Made by a program: the position numbers and the translations under genes
The notes under the pieces: model-generated
The model's database searches: none
Told to the model about the DNA's origin: nothing
The model's input: the letters and a program-made list of their open reading frames with translations, nothing else
From: Pedobacter westerhofensis
Lineage (GTDB): Bacteria; Bacteroidota; Bacteroidia; Sphingobacteriales; Sphingobacteriaceae
Length of the DNA stretch: 64,000 bases
Direction of reading: 5' to 3'
Assembly: GCF_900182595.1 (NCBI RefSeq)
Contig: NZ_FXTN01000003.1
Location: 558,001-622,000, forward strand
Part shown: piece by piece, positions 45,172-54,655 of the stretch
How positions within the stretch are numbered: the stretch's first letter is position 1
Layout of the letters: each line of letters starts with the position of its first letter

Positions 45172-45915
45172 TTAAGCATTCCAGATAGACCATGCACGCA
45201 AAGCCTGCAGCTGCAGCATTTCCAAACCATTCTTAACCGCAGCACCCCGGACTTTTGCCCGGCGCATAAACTCGGTTTCTTCCGGGTTATATACCAGATC
45301 GTAGGCAAGATGCTGATCTGTAATGAATTCATAGGGTATTGCAGGGGCCGTCTCCACATTCGGGAAGGTCCCCAGAGGAGTTGTATTGATAATCAGCTGG
45401 TGCGAAGACATGAGTTCCTCACTGATCTGGTCATATAAAACCGCACCGGCTACGGGCGTCCGCACCACAGAAAGATAAGAGATATTCAGCTGGTCCAGCA
45501 CGTATTTTACCGCCTTTGCAGCACCGCCATCACCCAGAACTAGGGCTTTGGTATGGTTTTCCTTTAAAAAAGGCTTAAGAGATTCTGCAAAACCAAAAGC
45601 GTCGGTATTATAACCCTTCAGCCATGTTTTACCGTTCTTTTTCTCCACAGAGATGCAGTTTACGGCACCAATCGTTTTTGCCGCATCATCCAGCTCATTC
45701 AGAAAGGGCAGTACATTAACTTTATGAGGGATCGTAACATTCAAGCCTCTTAAGGTCTCTTCCCCGGCAAGTAAGTGACGGATAGAATCAATGTTCTCCA
45801 TAGGGAACAGCTCATAGCGGCAATCCCGGATACCTTCCAGCTCAAATTTCTCCGAAAAGAATTTCTTCGAAAAAGAATGTCCGAGCGGAAAGCCTATGAG
45901 TCCAAATGTCTTCAT
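45172..45915 (-). CDS. aroE: Shikimate dehydrogenase
   Basis: 247 residues. It reduces 3-dehydroshikimate to shikimate with NADPH in aromatic amino-acid synthesis. GFPLGHSFSKKFF carries the shikimate-binding Ser pair, NVTIPHKVNVLPF the catalytic Lys, INCISVEKK the family Asn, and LGDGGAAKAVKYVL the NADP loop. It lies between comA-like and gldD genes in one tight run. Confidence 0.95.
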   Translation of the reverse strand: MKTFGLIGFPLGHSFSKKFFSEKFELEGIRDCRYELFPMENIDSIRHLLAGEETLRGLNVTIPHKVNVLPFLNELDDAAKTIGAVNCISVEKKNGKTWLKGYNTDAFGFAESLKPFLKENHTKALVLGDGGAAKAVKYVLDQLNISYLSVVRTPVAGAVLYDQISEELMSSHQLIINTTPLGTFPNVETAPAIPYEFITDQHLAYDLVYNPEETEFMRRAKVRGAAVKNGLEMLQLQALRAWSIWNA

Positions 45916-45928
45916 CAGAGGTAATTTT

Positions 45929-46696
45929 TTACTTGCCTGAATTAAGAAAGTAATCGAAAGTATCGCCTCTGAGACCCAAACGGATGGTCTCCAGCGGGAT
46001 TACTTCTGCAGGTGCGATATTACCTAAATTCACATTGCTGCCAATCAGTTTGATAAACCATACCTGCTGCTCTTTCTGTGGAGCTTCCCAGATAATGGTT
46101 TCCTGCGGGATTTGTGTAAGGATCTCATCTACCAGTCCCTCACGCACCTCGCCTGAGCCCCTGTAAATACCTACATTTCCACCTTCCCTGGCTTCAGCAA
46201 TCACCTTCCATGCACCCGCTTCAATCTCTGCATTCATCAGTTTGATCCATTTATAAGGCGCAAATATTTTAGTTGCGTCTTTGGAACCAACTTCAGAGAT
46301 AACGGTTACATATTTAGACAGCTTACTGATATATTCACATTTAAGATCGTGTTCAATCTCGATAGAACCATCTGATACTTCAGCATACTCCATTCCGTAC
46401 TGCTCCAGTACGCGGATGTAATCTTCAAACTGGTTACGGATGATAAAAGCTTCAAAGAGCGTTCCTCCAAAGTAGGTAGGAATACCGGCACTACGGTAGA
46501 TATCAAGTTTCTCCTTTAGTTTTGGTGTTACAAAGGATGTAGCCCAACCTAATTTAACAATGTCTGAATGTATGCCTGCAACATCTATAAAGTCTTCTGT
46601 CTGTCTTAAACTAAGGCCTTTGTCCATTACCATGGTAATGCCGCTCTGGCGTGGTTTAACCGGACGTTCCGGAATATTATTTAATGGGTAATTCAT
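45929..46696 (-). CDS. comA: Phosphosulfolactate synthase-like protein (ComA family)
   Basis: 255 residues from the ATG at 46696. The ComA-type TIM-barrel shows KPRQSGITMVMDKGLS, VKLGWATSFV, the metal site KVIAEAREGG-like text, AEVSDGSIEI and GLRGDTFDYF. In archaea the enzyme joins sulfite to phosphoenolpyruvate for coenzyme M. Homologues occur in many Bacteroidota that make no coenzyme M, so the product here is uncertain; a link to sulfonated lipids is speculation. It is the first gene of the run that includes aroE and gldD. Confidence 0.82.
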   Translation of the reverse strand: MNYPLNNIPERPVKPRQSGITMVMDKGLSLRQTEDFIDVAGIHSDIVKLGWATSFVTPKLKEKLDIYRSAGIPTYFGGTLFEAFIIRNQFEDYIRVLEQYGMEYAEVSDGSIEIEHDLKCEYISKLSKYVTVISEVGSKDATKIFAPYKWIKLMNAEIEAGAWKVIAEAREGGNVGIYRGSGEVREGLVDEILTQIPQETIIWEAPQKEQQVWFIKLIGSNVNLGNIAPAEVIPLETIRLGLRGDTFDYFLNSGK

Positions 46697-46714
46697 ATCT
46701 GGTGCAAAGGTGAT

Positions 46715-46789
46715 AAAAAAAATCAAGACTGTTCATTAGAATATTTTTGATTTTAGTCACCTTTTTATGGTAACACTAATGAACAGTCT
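46715..46789 (-). terminator. Large hairpin with U8 before comA
   Basis: On the minus strand AGACTGTTCATTAG and CTAATGAACAGTCT (46789-46776 and 46739-46726) pair over 14 bp. A nested hairpin GTTACC/GGTGAC fills the loop, and the U-tract is eight U at 46722-46715. It ends 18 bases before the comA ATG and begins 55 bases after the TPR gene. It is either that gene's terminator or an attenuator in the comA leader. Confidence 0.65.
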
Positions 46790-46843
46790 GAATGATTTTA
46801 ACAGGCTTTTTACGGATCAAAATGACCTGTTATTGGTATAACC

Positions 46844-48247
46844 TTATTTGATATATTTGTTGATTACTTCTACAATCGCTCTGTTATCCTGTAACTGGGG
46901 CAGGTATTCAAACAGGATATAGTGCTTATCCGGATCAGTTACCAATGCAGTTTCAAGGTAAACAATGGCTTCATTGTTCTGGCCCAGCGCAAAGAGGTAA
47001 GCCACCATGCGGTAATACAGTTCGGCAGCGTCAGGATTATTTTTTATTCCGTCGGCAATCGTTTCCGAAGCCTCCAGCAATCTGCCCTGTTCGTACAATA
47101 CGGTAGAAAAATCAAGCCATGCTTCGATATCGAGCGGGTTATATTCCAGTACCTTGTAGTAGGCTTCAACAGATTGTTCAATCTGTCCCAGTTTATAATA
47201 CGCATCAGCCATGGCAAACCAGAAGTCAGGATTTTCATCATCCAGCTCTATTGCCTTTTTATAAAAATGAAGGGATTCAAAATAACGCTCCTCAAAGTTC
47301 AGTGTTACGCCGATCCCAAACCAGGCATCGGCAAGCTTACCGTCCATCTTTACAGATTTCTTGTAATAGGCACGTGCTTCGTCCATACGTTCCAGCTTCT
47401 CATAACATTCGCCAATGGCACAGTAGGTATCGGCATTAGGCTGCTCATATTCCCAGGTTTGCTTGTACACCTCAATGGCTTCAGCATAACGGTCAAGCTG
47501 TACCAGTGCATTTCCTTTGTTATAATAGGCCGATGCAAAGTTGTCTTTGATCAGGATTGCATAATCATAGGCATCGATCGCTTTCTCAAACAGGTCCAGC
47601 TTATGATATGAATTGGCAAGGTTATACCAGGCGGCATATGAATACGGGTCATTGTCGATATATTCCTGGTAAAACTGGATGCTTTCTTCCTGTTTATCCA
47701 GGATATCATAACAAAAGGCCAGTTCATACAGCCCGTCTTTATTCTCCATATTTTGCTCCAGGCTTTGCTTGATGTACTTGATAGCGCTTTCATAATCAAG
47801 CATATTCTGATATACATAAGCAATCTGCAGCAGGATCTCGTCTGTTGTTTCCGCAAAAGTAAGTGCAATCTGGAAATTATCCAGTGCTTCTGAATAACGC
47901 TCTAAACTGTTATAAATATTTCCGCGGAGCACATAGATCTCTGCTTCAGATGCCTCCAGCAGCTCTGCCTTCTGAAGGGAGAAAAATGCCCGGTCAGTCT
48001 GATCGGTTATAAAATATAATTGCGCCTGTTTTATCAGAAAGACTGCAGCATACGGGTGCTGGTTCAGTGCGTATTCTATCACCTGAAGTGCCTTTACGGG
48101 GTCGCTCTTTTCTATATAATAGTCGATAATGTTTTCGAAAGCCTGGGCATCAAAGAAATACTGATCCTGATTCCTTAACATCTCTTCGTAGCGTTCTACA
48201 GAACGCTGTGCATCATCACTAAAATCAAAGTAAAATTCCTCTTCCAT
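46844..48247 (-). CDS. Tetratricopeptide-repeat protein
   Basis: 467 residues, no signal peptide, acidic. At least ten TPR units follow one another, e.g. ASAYYNKGNALVQLDRYAEA, then AWFGIGVTLNFEERYFESL and DFWFAMADAYYKLGQIEQSV. It is a cytosolic protein-protein interaction scaffold. It is followed by the large hairpin that separates it from the comA-aroE-gldD run. Confidence 0.88.
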   Translation of the reverse strand: MEEEFYFDFSDDAQRSVERYEEMLRNQDQYFFDAQAFENIIDYYIEKSDPVKALQVIEYALNQHPYAAVFLIKQAQLYFITDQTDRAFFSLQKAELLEASEAEIYVLRGNIYNSLERYSEALDNFQIALTFAETTDEILLQIAYVYQNMLDYESAIKYIKQSLEQNMENKDGLYELAFCYDILDKQEESIQFYQEYIDNDPYSYAAWYNLANSYHKLDLFEKAIDAYDYAILIKDNFASAYYNKGNALVQLDRYAEAIEVYKQTWEYEQPNADTYCAIGECYEKLERMDEARAYYKKSVKMDGKLADAWFGIGVTLNFEERYFESLHFYKKAIELDDENPDFWFAMADAYYKLGQIEQSVEAYYKVLEYNPLDIEAWLDFSTVLYEQGRLLEASETIADGIKNNPDAAELYYRMVAYLFALGQNNEAIVYLETALVTDPDKHYILFEYLPQLQDNRAIVEVINKYIK

Positions 48248-48567
48248 TGTATTTAATAATTAAAGAACATCTCCCTTTTTCTAAAATACAGTATAAGTTT
48301 ACAGTATTGTGTAGCATCTGACCGAAATAATTATCAACATCCAAACATATTGGACTCTAATCAGCTGATAATATTAATTTTAACTACGATTGAATGGTAA
48401 GCAGTGTCAGCATCTTTTTATTGCTGTTGGGATCGTTTCCAGAATTTATACAAAGAAACGCAACTTTATTGTAATAACGGTAAAATTCAGGTCAGGAAAT
48501 GAACAGGCAGGTTTTCATCCTTTCCCGATTTTTTTTGTTGATTTGTATAAACCAATCTCCATCAAAA
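48248..48567. other. 320-bp gap before the aldehyde dehydrogenase gene
   Basis: A divergent gap between the TPR gene and the dehydrogenase gene. A 23-codon in-frame ATG extension from 48499 exists, but its hydrophobic sequence does not fit a cytosolic enzyme. No terminator, RNA or clear promoter is visible. Confidence 0.5.
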
Positions 48568-50109
48568 ATGCAAACTGATATCCAATCTGTTTTAAAAAAT
48601 CTGGGCATTGCCGATATCAATCCGGCATACAGCACAGGCAGTACCTGGGGCGCCAAGGGCAGTTCAGGAACGCTGGACAGCTATTCTCCGGCTGATGGCA
48701 GGAAGATTGCAGCTGTACAGCTGGCAGGCCATGAAGATTATGAGACTGTAATTGCCCGGGGCCAAACGGCCTTCGCTTTCTGGCGCGGCATACCTGCTCC
48801 AAAGCGGGGCGACATTGTACGGCAGCTGGGCGATGCCCTGCGCGATCATAAACAGGATCTCGGAACACTGGTATCTTATGAGATGGGAAAAAGCCTGCAG
48901 GAAGGTTTCGGCGAAGTACAGGAAATGATAGACATCTGCGACTTTGCAGTGGGCCTTTCACGCCAGCTTTATGGTTTAACGATGCATTCTGAACGGCCGC
49001 ATCACCGTATGTATGAACAATGGCACCCACTGGGCATCGTAGGGATTATTTCGGCATTTAACTTTCCCGTAGCGGTGTGGAGCTGGAATGCCGCGCTGGC
49101 ACTCGTCTGCGGCAATGTATGTGTGTGGAAGCCCTCTTCCAAAACCGCATTGTGCGCTATAGCCTGCCAGCAAATCCTGGCTGCCGTGCTCAAAAAAAAT
49201 GAGATGCCAGAAGGGATCAGCTCTCTGCTGATCAGCGAGGAACTGATCGGTAATATGATCAACAACGACAAGCGTATTCCGCTGGTTTCGTTTACAGGCT
49301 CTACCCGTGTAGGCAGGATTGTTTCTGCAGCTGTGGCTTCCAGATTTGGAAAGAGCATCCTGGAGCTTGGCGGCAATAATGCCATCATTGTCTCAAAGGA
49401 TGCCGATCTGGATATGTCCATCATCGGCGCTGTGTTTGGAGCCGTAGGTACTGCCGGGCAGCGCTGCACCTCAACGCGCCGGCTGATCATCCATGAGGAT
49501 ATCTATGAAGATTTTAAAAATAAACTGGTGAAAGCCTACGGTCAGCTGAGGATTGGTGACCCTCTTGATCAGAACAACCATGTTGGCCCGCTGATCGATC
49601 AGCATGCCGTGGAAATGTACACTAAAGCTATTGAGAAGGGAAAAGCCCAGGGGGCACGCTATGTGGTGGAGGGCGGTGTCCTTACAGGAGATGCTTACAC
49701 CTCGGGATGTTATGTGAAGCCCTGCATTGCTGAAGTAGAGAACCATTTTCAGATTGTACAGGAAGAAACCTTTGCACCTATTCTGTACCTTATTAAATAT
49801 AAAACACTGGAAGAGGCTATTGCGCTGCAGAATGACGTCCCCCAGGGGCTTTCTTCAGCGATCATGACGCTCAACCTGAGAGAGGCAGAACTGTTTCTGT
49901 CTGCAGCAGGATCAGACTGCGGCATTGCCAATGTAAACATCGGTACATCCGGGGCAGAGATCGGCGGTGCTTTCGGCGGGGAAAAGGAAACCGGCGGCGG
50001 CCGAGAAAGTGGTTCTGATGCCTGGAAGGGCTATATGCGCAGACAGACAAATACGATCAATTATGCAGATACGCTGCCTTTGGCACAGGGGATCAAATTT
50101 GACCTGTAA
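48568..50109 (+). CDS. ALDH7-type aldehyde dehydrogenase
   Basis: 513 residues from the ATG at 48568. NAD-binding and active-site motifs are FNFPVAVWSWN, FTGSTRVGRIV, SILELGGNNAIIVSKDADLDM (general base Glu), and GTAGQRCTSTRRLIIHE (nucleophile Cys). The NNAIIV and CTSTRR details fit the antiquitin (ALDH7) group, whose members oxidise alpha-aminoadipic semialdehyde to aminoadipate in lysine breakdown. The group match is good; the exact substrate here is inferred. It is a single-gene unit with its own terminator. Confidence 0.9.
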   Translation: MQTDIQSVLKNLGIADINPAYSTGSTWGAKGSSGTLDSYSPADGRKIAAVQLAGHEDYETVIARGQTAFAFWRGIPAPKRGDIVRQLGDALRDHKQDLGTLVSYEMGKSLQEGFGEVQEMIDICDFAVGLSRQLYGLTMHSERPHHRMYEQWHPLGIVGIISAFNFPVAVWSWNAALALVCGNVCVWKPSSKTALCAIACQQILAAVLKKNEMPEGISSLLISEELIGNMINNDKRIPLVSFTGSTRVGRIVSAAVASRFGKSILELGGNNAIIVSKDADLDMSIIGAVFGAVGTAGQRCTSTRRLIIHEDIYEDFKNKLVKAYGQLRIGDPLDQNNHVGPLIDQHAVEMYTKAIEKGKAQGARYVVEGGVLTGDAYTSGCYVKPCIAEVENHFQIVQEETFAPILYLIKYKTLEEAIALQNDVPQGLSSAIMTLNLREAELFLSAAGSDCGIANVNIGTSGAEIGGAFGGEKETGGGRESGSDAWKGYMRRQTNTINYADTLPLAQGIKFDL

Positions 50110-50110
50110 A

Positions 50111-50146
50111 AAAAAGCGTCCTGCTATATAAACAGGACGCTTTTTT
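50111..50146. terminator. Bidirectional terminator after the dehydrogenase
   Basis: GCGTCCTG (50116-50123) and CAGGACGC (50133-50140) form an 8-bp stem with A5 before and T6 after, serving the dehydrogenase gene and the convergent GIN-domain gene. Confidence 0.85.
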
Positions 50147-50173
50147 CTTGCAACTTATCATTGATAGACGTAC

Positions 50174-50800
50174 TTATTTAAGCGCAGAGTTACTTCCCTG
50201 TCTTTTACCAGTCGCATCTTTAATCATGGCAGTTTCAGTATCAGCTGGCTCATGGCTGGTAACCAAAGCAGCCAGTCTTTCTGTGTTCATAGTTGCAGTG
50301 CCATGAGTTCTGATGATATGTTTTTCAGTTGTGCCCAATAGCTCCAGGTCTGCCTGATCATGCACTACAGTATAGATGCTATGTGTACTGGCTTTAATGC
50401 GGGCGGTGGCGTTGTCACTCAGCATTACCTGAAGATATTTTACATTAAACTTTCCGATAGTTTTTACGCAAGCCTGATCAGAAGCATCAATACGGTAGAT
50501 ATCTTTCACGTATACCGTGATCGAAACAGGCCTTTTCAACTCTGTACCAACTGTCAGCGTGTTTCCTACTTGTTTGATAGATACCTGATCACGATCTTCT
50601 TCGTCCATAGAAATCCATTCCGAGTTGCTCTGAACTACAAATACCCTGAGGTTACCCTTAACCACAACTTTTTTGATGTCCGGATTAGCAGACCTGATGT
50701 CAATCGTAGTACCTCGTGCTGCAGCAGTGGAGGCGAGTACTGTTGCAGATAAAACGATTGCAGTGAATGCTGAGGCGAGTAATGTTTTTAACGTTTTCAT
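50174..50800 (-). CDS. GIN/DUF2807-like secreted protein
   Basis: 208 residues with a signal peptide (LLASAFTAIVLSATVLAS). The mature part has repeated beta strands with V/T alternation such as IKKVVVKGNLRVFVVQSNSE, then VGNTLTVGTELKRPVSITVY and LQVMLSDNATARIKAS. This is the pattern of the GIN domain of putative adhesin-type beta-helix proteins. It stands alone and is probably surface or periplasmic. Function unproven. Confidence 0.75.
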   Translation of the reverse strand: MKTLKTLLASAFTAIVLSATVLASTAAARGTTIDIRSANPDIKKVVVKGNLRVFVVQSNSEWISMDEEDRDQVSIKQVGNTLTVGTELKRPVSITVYVKDIYRIDASDQACVKTIGKFNVKYLQVMLSDNATARIKASTHSIYTVVHDQADLELLGTTEKHIIRTHGTATMNTERLAALVTSHEPADTETAMIKDATGKRQGSNSALK

Positions 50801-51061
50801 ATTTTTAAGTTTTTAGGGTTGATTATAAACCGTTGTTTTTAAATAGTTTACAATTAAGACGCAAACTCCTATGGAACGTTGCACAGAATCAGGGATATTA
50901 TACCACAAGCCTGAATTATCCGACGAACTCCCTTTCAATTTCGACCAACCCCTTACAGAAAATCATGTTTAATTTCCAATCTTGTTGACAGCAATTCAAA
51001 TTTGACGTATGTTTAGAGATTTAATAAGATTTAACTCCTCTCTTTTTTAATTAATCAGCTC

Positions 51062-53959
51062 ATGTTACGCGTAGATAGCTCAAAACCCTGCAAAATCGTT
51101 TATTCATTGTGCAAGCATGAATATCTGGGTTATTTGATTGAACCACATATCGTTCAACTCAATCCCCAGGGCGATTTTTCCCTGACCTATCAGCGGCTGT
51201 TCAGCCATACAGCAAAGGAATTCACCAAACATCTCTCAGAATCAGACCTCAGAGTGATTAAAATCCTGGATGAAACCGAGCAGGACCATGTAATCAAGAA
51301 ATTTCATAAAAAAGCCATCAGGCCCTTTGAGTTTTTCAGTAAGTTTTATGACGACGGCTTTTATGAGTCGGTACGCCCCAGGATTGAAAAGAAACTGGCC
51401 GAAGTACTGGAGATCCTCAAAGATAAGGACGATCTGTACCTGATGGACAAGGACGGCTGGCCCGCAGAGCGTAAGATTGAGCTTGCATCAGAACCGGCAA
51501 CTATCCTTTTTCATTTCAGAAGAAGTGAAGAAGAAACCCGCTACTTCCCTACCATCAAATATCAGGGCCTGCGTATTGAATTTATGTTTAAGGACGCGCA
51601 AATTGTCAGCAACCAGCCTTCATGGATGCTGCTGAACGATGTGCTTTACTTTTTTGAACAGGATATCGAAGGTAAAAAACTGGTGCCCTTTTTAAATAAA
51701 CGCTATATATCCATTCCTACGGCCAAAGAAGAAACGTATTTCGAAAAATTTGTTGCCCCGCTGATAGAGAAATACCATGTGTATGCCGAAGGCTTTGAGA
51801 TCAAAACCGAGAAGCACGATCCATCAGCAATGATCAAAGTAATCTACGTAGAAGGAGGCATCTCACAGATCCAGCTCTGCTTTTGCTATGGCGACCATGC
51901 TTTTGCCGTGGGCAATGAGAAAAAAGTAACGGTACATGTAGATAAACAGGATAACAACTATGTTTTCACCCGGATCAAAAGAGATACTGCATGGGAGAAA
52001 ATGAAATACAATGAACTGATTAAAATGGGCTTAAAAAAAGTAAGCCCGCTTTTTTATAATCTTGAACTGAATACAGTCATTGAAGGAGAAGACCAATCCT
52101 ATGGGCTCCTCAACTGGGTTAACGAACATATCGACCAGCTCAAGGAAAAGGGATATACCATTGAACAATCCACCAGCAATAAAAAATTCCTTTTTGCATC
52201 CAGCAAGATCGATTTTGAGATCAAAGAAGATAACGATTGGTTTGACATCAATGCAATTGTCTATTTCGGGATCCATCCCGTGCCTTTTATCTCGCTGAAA
52301 CAACACATTCTCCATAAAAAGAGAGAGTTTACACTTCCTGACGGCACGATAGCGATCATTCCTGAAAAATGGTTTTCGCAATATGGCAGCCTGTTCAGTC
52401 TTTCAGACGGCGGCAAGAGCCTGAAACTGAAAAAACACCATATAGGCCTCATCAATGACCTGGCAGGCGATGGCATCGCCAATATTACCCTCCAGCGTAA
52501 ACTGCAAAAGCTGAATGACTTTGAAAACATTACCGATACCCAGATGCCGGTAAATTTTAAAGGAGAGCTTCGCAGTTACCAAAAAGCAGGATATAACTGG
52601 TTTAGCTTTTTACGTGAGTATAACTTTGGAGGTTGCCTGGCGGACGATATGGGATTGGGTAAAACCATACAGACCCTCGCCATGCTGCAAAAGCTAAAGG
52701 AAGAGGATGAAGCAAACAATACGCACAGCACGTCGCTGATCGTGATGCCTACCTCCCTGATCTATAATTGGCTGAATGAAGCAAAGAAGTTTACACCGAG
52801 ACTGAAGATCCTGGCGCACACGGGCAGTAACCGAAATAAAGATGTAAGCCATTTTATCAAATATGATATTGTCATCACTACCTACGGGATTACCCGGGTT
52901 GATGTAAACGAAATTCAGGATTTCTATTTCAACTATATCATCCTTGATGAAAGCCAGAACATTAAAAACCCCTCGTCCAAATCGTTCAAGGCTGTCAGGT
53001 TGCTTAAATCAAGGCATAAACTGGTGCTCAGCGGTACTCCTGTAGAAAATTCTGTGGGCGACCTGTGGACACAGCTGACCTTTCTTAACCCGGGGCTGCT
53101 GGGTACACAGGCTTTTTTCAATGAAGAGTATGTGCAGGCAATTGAAAAAAGGAAAGATGAGGATAAGGCAAAAAAACTACAGGCAATCATCAAGCCTTTT
53201 GTGCTGAGGCGTACAAAAGAACAGGTAGCAGAGGAACTGCCGGCAAAAACGGAGCAGATCTTCTACTGCGATATGAGTGAAGACCAGGCCCTTTATTACG
53301 AAAAAACAAAGTCGGCTTACCGCAACGACCTGCTGAGTAGTATGGATGATGGCACCTATGCAAAAAAACAGGTGCAGTTGCTGCAGGGCCTCACCGCTCT
53401 GCGTCAGCTCGCAAACCATCCAAGGATGATCGACGAAAAGTATACTTCTGATTCCGGCAAGTTTGAAAATGTGATCCATACGCTCGATAACGTGCTGAAA
53501 GGAGGCCACAAAGTGCTGATATTTTCACAGTTCGTAAAACACCTGCAGATTTTCAGGCAGCATCTCGAAACTGAAGAAATTCCTTTTGCCTATTTAGACG
53601 GTGCAACCAAAAACCGGGGCGAAATAGTGGCTGAGTTCCAGGAGAATAAAGAGCTGAAGGTTTTTCTGATCTCTATTAAGGCCGGCGGCGTGGGCTTAAA
53701 CCTTACACAGGCTGATTATGTGTTTATCCTGGATCCATGGTGGAACCCCGCAGTAGAACAACAGGCAATAGACAGGTCACATCGCATCGGACAGGAAAAG
53801 AAGGTCTTTATTTATAAATTTATCGCCAAAGACACTGTTGAAGAGAAAATCCTTGCCCTGCAGAACCGCAAGAAACGCCTGGCAAGTTCACTGATTACCA
53901 CCGAAGAAAGTTTCTTTAAATCGCTGAGCAAGGAAGACATCAGAGAGATCCTCAATTAA
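51062..53959 (+). CDS. SNF2-family DNA-dependent ATPase (helicase-like)
   Basis: 965 residues. Residues 1-500 are a bacterial N-terminal region of unclear fold. The SNF2 core begins near 500: [14 protein letters not shown], Walker A [16 protein letters not shown] (about 527-534), Walker B DESQN (about 627), [13 protein letters not shown], and a C-terminal helicase half with [14 protein letters not shown]-like text and [25 protein letters not shown] (near 905). It lacks a separate SWIM zinc cluster in what I can see. It remodels protein-DNA complexes; the biological role is unknown. It ends on TTAA shared with aat. Confidence 0.9.
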   Translation: [965 protein letters not shown]

Positions 53960-54585
53960 TCTTCCAAAATTGACAGATACTGTTCCTGCTGGATCATCTC
54001 TGCGCCCAGGCTCAGCAGGTGATCATTGGGCAGCTGGCAGTCGATCAGTCTGTACGCAGGGTTTCGGCAAAGCCAGATCAGTGCTGTTTTTGAAGCATTG
54101 CTCATCGAACTGAACATACTTTCGCCGCAGAACACACCATTAATCTCCAGGCCATATAATCCTCCCGCAAGCCTTCCTTCGTGCCATACTTCCACGCTGT
54201 GTGCCCATCCGTTTTGATGAAGCATGATATAGGCATCCTGCATCTCTGTAGTAATCCATGTACCATCCTGCCCCTTCCTTGGCGATTGCGCACAATTGAC
54301 TATCACCTCTTCAAAAGCCTGATCCATGGTTACAGTAAATATACCGTCTGCGAGAACCTTGCGCATGCTTTTGCTCACTTTAACTTTTTCAGGAAAGATC
54401 ACGCAGCGTTCATGAGGTGCATACCAGCAGATCGGATCACCTTCACTGAACCAGGGAAATATCCCATTCTGATAGGCCAGAACTAACCTTTCACCGCTCA
54501 GGTCGCCACCAATTGCCAGCAGCCCGTCAGGCTCTGCCAGAGAGGGATCAGGAAAAATCAATTCTTCTGTCAGCCTAAATATCAT
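53956..54585 (-). CDS. aat: Leucyl/phenylalanyl-tRNA--protein transferase
   Basis: 209 residues from the ATG at 54585; the frame extends to 54684 without support. Family blocks: DGLLAIGGDLSGERLVLAYQ, GIFPWFSEGDPICWYAP, WITTEMQDAYIMLHQNGWAH and NGVFCGESMFSSMSNASK. The enzyme adds Leu or Phe to proteins with basic N-termini, feeding them to the N-end-rule ClpAP route. It is convergent with the SNF2 gene and divergent from the DUF1800 gene. Confidence 0.95.
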   Translation of the reverse strand: MIFRLTEELIFPDPSLAEPDGLLAIGGDLSGERLVLAYQNGIFPWFSEGDPICWYAPHERCVIFPEKVKVSKSMRKVLADGIFTVTMDQAFEEVIVNCAQSPRKGQDGTWITTEMQDAYIMLHQNGWAHSVEVWHEGRLAGGLYGLEINGVFCGESMFSSMSNASKTALIWLCRNPAYRLIDCQLPNDHLLSLGAEMIQQEQYLSILED

Positions 54586-54655
54586 AAACAAAAGTAAAGG
54601 ATTTAAACTTATACTGATAACAACAGTCATAGTAGCAGTGTAAAAGACAATTATT

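Noticed and set aside
46922..47611. A 229-codon open frame opposite the TPR gene
   Set aside because: It is fully antisense to a well-supported repeat protein, which produces long mirror frames; composition is not protein-like.
48499..48567. An upstream ATG extending the aldehyde dehydrogenase
   Set aside because: The 23 extra residues are hydrophobic and unlike ALDH7 N-termini; the ATG at 48568 gives the normal start.
49002..49490. A 162-codon open frame opposite the aldehyde dehydrogenase gene
   Set aside because: It is antisense to conserved catalytic motifs, so it is a shadow of that gene.
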